A DNA stretch of 64,000 nucleotides from Wuchereria bancrofti (lineage: Eukaryota; Nematoda; Chromadorea; Rhabditida; Onchocercidae). The stretch lies in assembly GCA_005281725.1 (NCBI GenBank), contig SSBO01000002.1:1261266-1325265 (forward strand). Direction: 5' to 3'. A program made the position numbers and the translations under genes. Numbering within the stretch: position 1 is the stretch's first letter; each line of letters opens with the position of its first letter. The notes beneath the pieces were generated by a model. The model did no database searches. It was not told the DNA's origin and was given only the letters and a program-made list of their open reading frames with translations. Below are positions 58,401 through 64,000 of the stretch, piece after piece.

Positions 58401-61400
58401 AAGCGGCCACTGTTGTGGATTATCACGCGGTCGAACCTAAATAAAAACAATGCGAAGGAGGTTTGAAACGTTGACATAATTAGAACTTATGAATCATTAT
58501 TTCGTAAAGCTTATGAATTTCCGTATTCAGGAAAGGAAGCGATGTGCCAGTCCATGAAGAAAGAGGATTTCAACGTGTAACACTGACAGTGTGCCAAATA
58601 TAATTTAGTAGAGTAAGATGATAAAAAAAAAGCATACAGTCACTCAACAATTATCCATGAAATTTCTCGACAAACCATAGAGTTCAAAGACACTCATCCG
58701 TTTTTTTGAACTTAGTAGGGCAATCAAGCGCTTACATTTTCATTGTCGTCGCTAAGTTCCACTTTTTCACTACTTCGTAAAGCTTCCGTAATTAACGCAA
58801 TATTATCGGTGAGCGTACGAACACGCGGAAAACTAGCTATTAATGCTAACGATAAAAAACCATTTTTATCCATTTTCCGACGTAAATAAAAATCTTTCTG
58901 GAGGTTCTCCGGAGACAAGTAATATTCTCTGAAACAACAATTCTCCGCTATGACGTAATCTGCAGCTCTCTTCAGCAACGTAAGAAAATAATGTTAAGGG
59001 AGTTTAGCGGAAAGGTGCATAGCAGAAGTTTATTGTCAAATCCATAAAAGAAAAAAAAAACGATAAGATCATCACTTTGTCTTTTACAAGAAAGAGAAAT
59101 AAAACATTAATAAACTTACATTTGTTTCCTAACATATTCTTTCAAAGTTTCACTGGTGATTGGTGCTTGGGGTGATACAGGTGGATAAGCGGCATGGTAA
59201 GGAACACTCATAGGGCCTACCGCCGGTCCAGGGATGAACTCACCTTTGGTTGTGAGAACACCACTGCCAGGTGAAAGTAAAGCGGTTGGTGTTGGTGGGA
59301 CGGTGTTAGATGTAAGCGACGATGCTACACTGTCCGAACGTGATTCACCTACGGTTGCAGCTACAGCTGCAACCGTAGGTGGCGGTTGGGAAAGAAGATG
59401 AGGGTTAAACGGGGAAATATGTGAATGACGAAACGTTAGGGCAGCCATTTGTTGGTGCGCTTGGAACATAATATTCGCAGTCGGAAATGCTGCTGCCAAT
59501 GCGGGATCCAAGCATGTCGAACTGGGATCAAATGGAGGTATCGTGGACACAGCATAAAACTGCGCGTATTGAGATTCCATCAGATCCATATAATCAAAAT
59601 TATCATCGTCTCCCGCACATTCGTCCCAATCTGGTAATGGCCCACGCGCTCGTCTTTGTGCCGAAGTTAATTTGGGCGGTGCCTGTGGATGTGACCCACG
59701 TGGTTGCCATTTATCGTTACGTAAAAAAAATGCTTTGTTGCGATCCGAAATGTCATCTATCCCAACATTACTACCAGCGCCTCCGCGTTCATAATGAAGT
59801 GGCTGCTGTTGCTGTTGACGACGCACAGCATCAGCTGCTGAGCCACCATTTTTATGCCAATAATCTACTCCACTTATGCGATTTCCAATTATCGGTGCAC
59901 GAACAAACTGTGGTTGCCCGAAGTACGGACGATGACGATTCCCACCATTTTGAAGTGCTGCTGCTGCAGCTGATGTAGTAGCCCACTGTTGTTGGGTAAT
60001 ACCATTTGGTGCTGCAGCTGCCATTGCTGCTGTCTCGTCACGTTTGTTGTACCTACAAAAATAGGTTACAATCACACTCCGACATATTTATTAAAAAAGA
60101 AAGCAAAATAAAAAGATGACTTCAACTTTTTTAAACTTCATTGAATATGTTGTAATACTGATTCCAAACAAAGGAACCGTCGACGGCATAGTACAAAGTT
60201 AAAGAGTGGAATGAAAGAATATGGCTTATCAAAAAATAAAAGTATAGGATTACTTTAGAACTTTACAAAAAAGTAGTGCAGTGATTTATATAGAACAAAT
60301 CCGCATTTCCATTCTTTTCTTACTCCATCCTTCATCACTGATTTGAATATACTCAAGTAAAGTTCAAGATACTTTCAATCTATCTGATGCAACCTGTTAA
60401 CCAACAAAATACCAAAGTAAACCTGAAGCTAAATAAAAGAAGCACGAGAACTAAGTGTCTCAAAAGATGAGAAATTAAAAATCAAATTCAAAGCCAATTC
60501 CCTAAAGACAATTACGTGACATATATTCGACGAGAAAACGATGATGAAATACAAAATTATATTAACTGAAAAAGTACCAATACTCAGAAAGGAAATCGTG
60601 TATGATAATTATAGAACAAGAATTTTATTATTCCAACTGGTTTTCTAGAGTTTTTTCTCTTTCTTTCAAACGAACTTTAATGTGACTATTAACATATTTT
60701 TCTTTTCTCCCTTCTATCACTTCTCAATTCCTCTAAAAAAGTGATGTCACCAGTCTAACTGCAGAATACCCTTCTGCAGGACGTACAATTCTCTTTTTTA
60801 AAGATGAAAAATAGAGGGACAGACGCGAATGCATAAAAATTTCTCCAACCTTTTCAAATGGAAATATCCTATATGTAATCAATGCTTTTTTAGATGAAAT
60901 TATGTCTGTCACACAGCCTACTGATAATACAGAATATTTACCCTAGCGACAGCTACCAATGACAACCACATATTATAAAACTTCCTTAACTCACTGAAAA
61001 TGAAACATTATTTGATACGGAAAAAGATATGTCAAATAGTGCTAAACAACAAGTTAACATTTGTTTTTTTTTTTCCTTTATAACAGAATGAAATTCGTTT
61101 TACTTTTATTCCCTTTTACACTTTACATTGTTGCTACAGTTACTTGAGGAATGGTCCAGTTTATGAGCAAAGCAAACTGAATCATTCTGGAACAGGAGTG
61201 GTGCACCAATGACAGCCACTCATAACCATGTTTACGGAGCGTAATCCCATCCTCTTATTTACATTAATAATCACACTCACTTGTCGCACAGTTATGCGAC
61301 AATATGGTGGTGTAGTCAACAGTCTTACGCCAGTTGTTTACATACTCAATAAAACGGCGCGAAAACTGAAATAAAATCTCCATGCATTTTACGATCAACT

Positions 61401-62458
61401 TCCATGCAGTATTTAGCAAAGAAGATACTCATGACGAATGAAGGTGGTAATCTGTCAAACAGCTGTAAATATCAAATTTATCACTCCAGTTCTTTAGCAT
61501 ATTTACTACTTATCGTTTGATCGCCAAATGTGAATAATTATGCACCAGTGCATTAAAGCCTGTCGGCTTTTAACATTGCATTTAATCTTCACCCCAGAAA
61601 ACCTTCTCTTCTCTCCGCTCTCATGGAACTTATATCATCAGCTTCAAAAACTTATAAAATATTGCATCATAGCTAAAATTGTCAATGAATCATTCATAAT
61701 GAAACATTTAACCATATCTACCGAGGTGTTAATTACAAGCAAAAAGAAAAGATGCTTTTGTTAATAGGAGAATCTGCAAATTTATGTGTTGAAATCCTTC
61801 AAAAATCTCAAGCCATCTGGTAAACAGCAGTGAGCATGAACCCACAGAATTACTATTTATAATCGGCTGCACATTTATGCTTCCTGTCCACCACACACCT
61901 TCCATCACTTTTCCTAGTAATGCAAATTCGATTACAGGACGGAACTAATCCCAAAACTTACGTTTAGCGTCTTGATTCAAGTAGCACAAAGCATCAAAAT
62001 TAAGAAGCAAGAACCTATACTTTTTTCCAAAAGGTCTAAAGTCTGCACTGTGCGTAAAACCATTTAGATTGGTTGGTCATCTGGTACAAGCGAAGAAAAT
62101 GAAGAAAAAAGCAGCAGAAACCTTTGCGGTGGATTTGTATTCATTGCTTTCTGATTGCGGGCTTTTGGCTGGTAAGAAAGATGTGGGATTAGAGGCACTG
62201 CCGTAACCATAGGCTTTTGCCCCTGTATAGACGGTATATTGTGATAGTGATGGTGTGTACCGGCAAAATCACCATCAGAATTCACCTTTTTCTTCCACCC
62301 TTGGTTTCCTTCTAACTGATAATAAAATCCGTTTGAAGCTGTATCCAAGTACCTGGAAGAAAAAATGCTAATTAATCCGAAGACCACATCGCAGAAGGAT
62401 GGACCAAAGAGGACTGATATGTTATTTACCCATCATTACCAACTAACAAGGGGTGCAT
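55487..62458 (-). CDS. larp-1: La-related protein 1 (LARP1), La motif plus DM15
   Basis: RNA-binding translational regulator; family members bind the 5' end of TOP mRNAs and tune ribosomal-protein synthesis in the cytoplasm. Exons: 62458-62430, 62352-62122, 60052-59120, 58928-58736, 58436-57942, 57861-57683, 57541-57331, 57242-57051, 56820-56627, 56557-56464, 56027-55852, 55742-55487; 1060 aa. The N-terminal third is low complexity with Ala, Gln and Pro runs. The La motif spans about 390-460 ([36 protein letters not shown]). After an acidic/Ser-rich linker comes the family segment [16 protein letters not shown], then PRFYP and PVGWVFGT. The DM15 repeats occupy about 930-1055 ([44 protein letters not shown]). 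The 29-base first exon ([10 protein letters not shown]) is the least certain part; it joins in phase and its frame is closed by an upstream TGA. Confidence 0.93.
59346..59381. repeat. Perfect 17-bp inverted repeat inside LARP1 coding exon 3
   Basis: Arms 59346-59362 (CACCTACGGTTGCAGCT) and 59365-59381 are exact reverse complements, separated by AC. It encodes [11 protein letters not shown] and would form a strong hairpin in the mRNA. Confidence 0.95.
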
Positions 62459-64000
62459 ATCAACATAGAGAAAAAGAAGGGAAAGATTGAAGTTATTAAT
62501 AGTTTGTCATAAAAATGCATAATTAAACCTGTATCAAGCGCATGAAACAAAAACCTTTGGTAACAGTGGACACTTAATGTTACACGAGCAGTGCAATGTT
62601 AGATTATCATTTCAAGGTAGCTGATGACTGTAATTGATGACATGGACACAGAACTTAGATCTCTTAATGCAGCATAATCAATAACGAGAAACACTAGAAA
62701 ATTATCATGACAAATGAGTAGTCTTAAAGCTGCATCCACTGCCCAATAGTTGTCATTCCTCGCAGCAATGCAGCAAAGAACTTGCAGTTGTGTTATGAAG
62801 CGTGGCAAAGAGAAAAGACTGAGAGCTCACCATCCTTCTAAATTATATTAAAACACTATTAACCGTGAAGTTAGATGTGATGAATTCGTTACTTTTGGTT
62901 CGAAAATGCTTGCTTTTTTAAAAGGTGAAAGCTGAATAGCTTCTCAAGGCAAAAATGATGTTAAAATAAGTACTCGTCTAGAACGGACGACCATAGTAAA
63001 CCATAATGTTAGCTATCAGCAACCGAACAAACACACTTCAGAAAAGGACAGGAGCTGTTGAGGACAACAAAAAAAAAGGCACAGGGGAAAGAGACCGAAA
63101 AATTACTTCCCACAAAAATCTAACTGAAATAGAAACAATAATAGAATGGATGCAGTAGAGATGTTCGATAAATGTGTAAAAAGAAAAAAAAAACAGATAG
63201 AAGGAACAGAAAGCAATGGAAATGGCAGGAGAGGAGGAAAAGGTAAGGAAAGAAGAGCAAGCAGAGAGAAAGTGATGATAGAATGGTGTAACAGAGAGAA
63301 GTCAATTTTGCTGTAACTAGTCTACGGAAAGAAGCATATCGAAGGAAGAGGAGTGGACGAGAATGAAAATAGTTCGATATATAAAAACGGCTGATGGATT
63401 AGGACGGGATAACTAGCTTTTATTGCACGGCACAGTTGCGCAGTTCCTTTTAAAGCAAGAAGATATCCATCCGGAGAAGAAGCAATCCTTCAAACAAAGC
63501 TTACAGCAAACGAGAAGAGCGCGGCGCGACGGAGGACATTCAGGGTTAAATGTGCTTGGATGATACTTCGCTGTGTCCTAAGTATTATTTCGTCATGCCA
63601 GACAGACAATCAGCTCTTGCGTCGCTCATAGACGATCATCTGTCCCTCTCTCTATCTATTTGTCAGAAAGGAAGTATAACGCGATAGCTGGACGGACGCA
63701 ACACCGCCTCCCCTCTCTCCATTGCCAGCCAGCATTGATATGATGATGGGTTTCTAGGAGATTGTGATCAAAGGACGGGGTGGGAAGGCGAGACGGTGAC
63801 AATATATGCGTGTGTGACGACGACAACCCTGTTGACTATGGAAATGCAACGATCGGCTGGCCGTCGAGACTCTCCTCCGCTATGCTGTTACCTCACTCCA
63901 ACCCCCCTCCCCCAAATTTCGATTCTATTTTTTCAAATCGATTTCTCCAGCAGTACAAACATCTGACATGTCTGGACCAGTCCACCAATACAATACTGCT
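62459..64000. other. Upstream region of LARP1
   Basis: An acceptor-like GATACAG ends at about 62529, about 70 bases before the assigned start codon. Two out-of-frame ATGs lie in between and would make a short upstream ORF. From about 63.4 kb GC rises (GAGCGCGGCGCGACGGAGG near 63516), as expected of a promoter or a 5' UTR exon. I find no coding exon with a matching donor beyond the 29-base exon, though one outside the window is possible. Confidence 0.4.

Noticed and set aside
58736..58978. LARP1 La-motif exon starting with [13 protein letters not shown]
   Set aside because: The family requires KQIEYY after LKEYVRKQ. The acceptor at 58929-58930 restores exactly that in phase, so the upstream residues are intron.

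Overview
The window is nuclear DNA from a metazoan, most likely a nematode. It is strongly AT-rich. The genes are split by many GT-AG introns with short T-rich acceptors of the nematode TTTTCAG/TTTACAG type, and AATAAA occurs after a stop. The conserved proteins are animal ones (NVL/MAC-1, SMARCAL1, LARP1). The sparse layout and base composition would fit a filarial (spirurid) worm, but that narrower placement is inference. I see no bacterial operon, no CRISPR array, no rRNA or tRNA gene and no recognisable transposon. Most long open frames here are single exons or chance AT-rich frames.

Layout, left to right. 1-1291: flank with two weak exon-like frames. 1292-6101 (+): a 17-exon gene for an NVL/MAC-1 type tandem AAA ATPase of ribosome biogenesis. 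6.1-8.6 kb: flank with one possible small membrane-protein frame. 8608-11511 (-) and 29088-33017 (-): two 5-exon paralogues of a secreted, probably GPI-anchored protein with two cysteine-paired fibronectin-III-like domains. Their three central exons match in length exactly. Between them lies about 17.5 kb of AT-rich DNA with one exon-like island at 26.85 kb. 33-47.3 kb: AT-rich desert. 47337-51745 (-): a 12-exon SMARCAL1-type annealing helicase with one HARP domain and an N-terminal RPA-binding motif. 55487-62458 (-): a 12-exon LARP1 gene with La motif and C-terminal DM15 repeats. 62.5-64 kb: upstream region of LARP1, rising in GC.

Three genes are housekeeping functions (60S ribosome assembly, replication-fork repair, control of ribosomal-protein mRNA translation). 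They are not an operon: spacing is kilobases. MAC-1 and LARP1 both act on ribosome production, but nothing in the sequence ties their expression together. The least understood coding content is the paralogue pair. I joined exons by hand from splice consensus, reading phase and family similarity. Total CDS lengths come out divisible by three for all five gene models.
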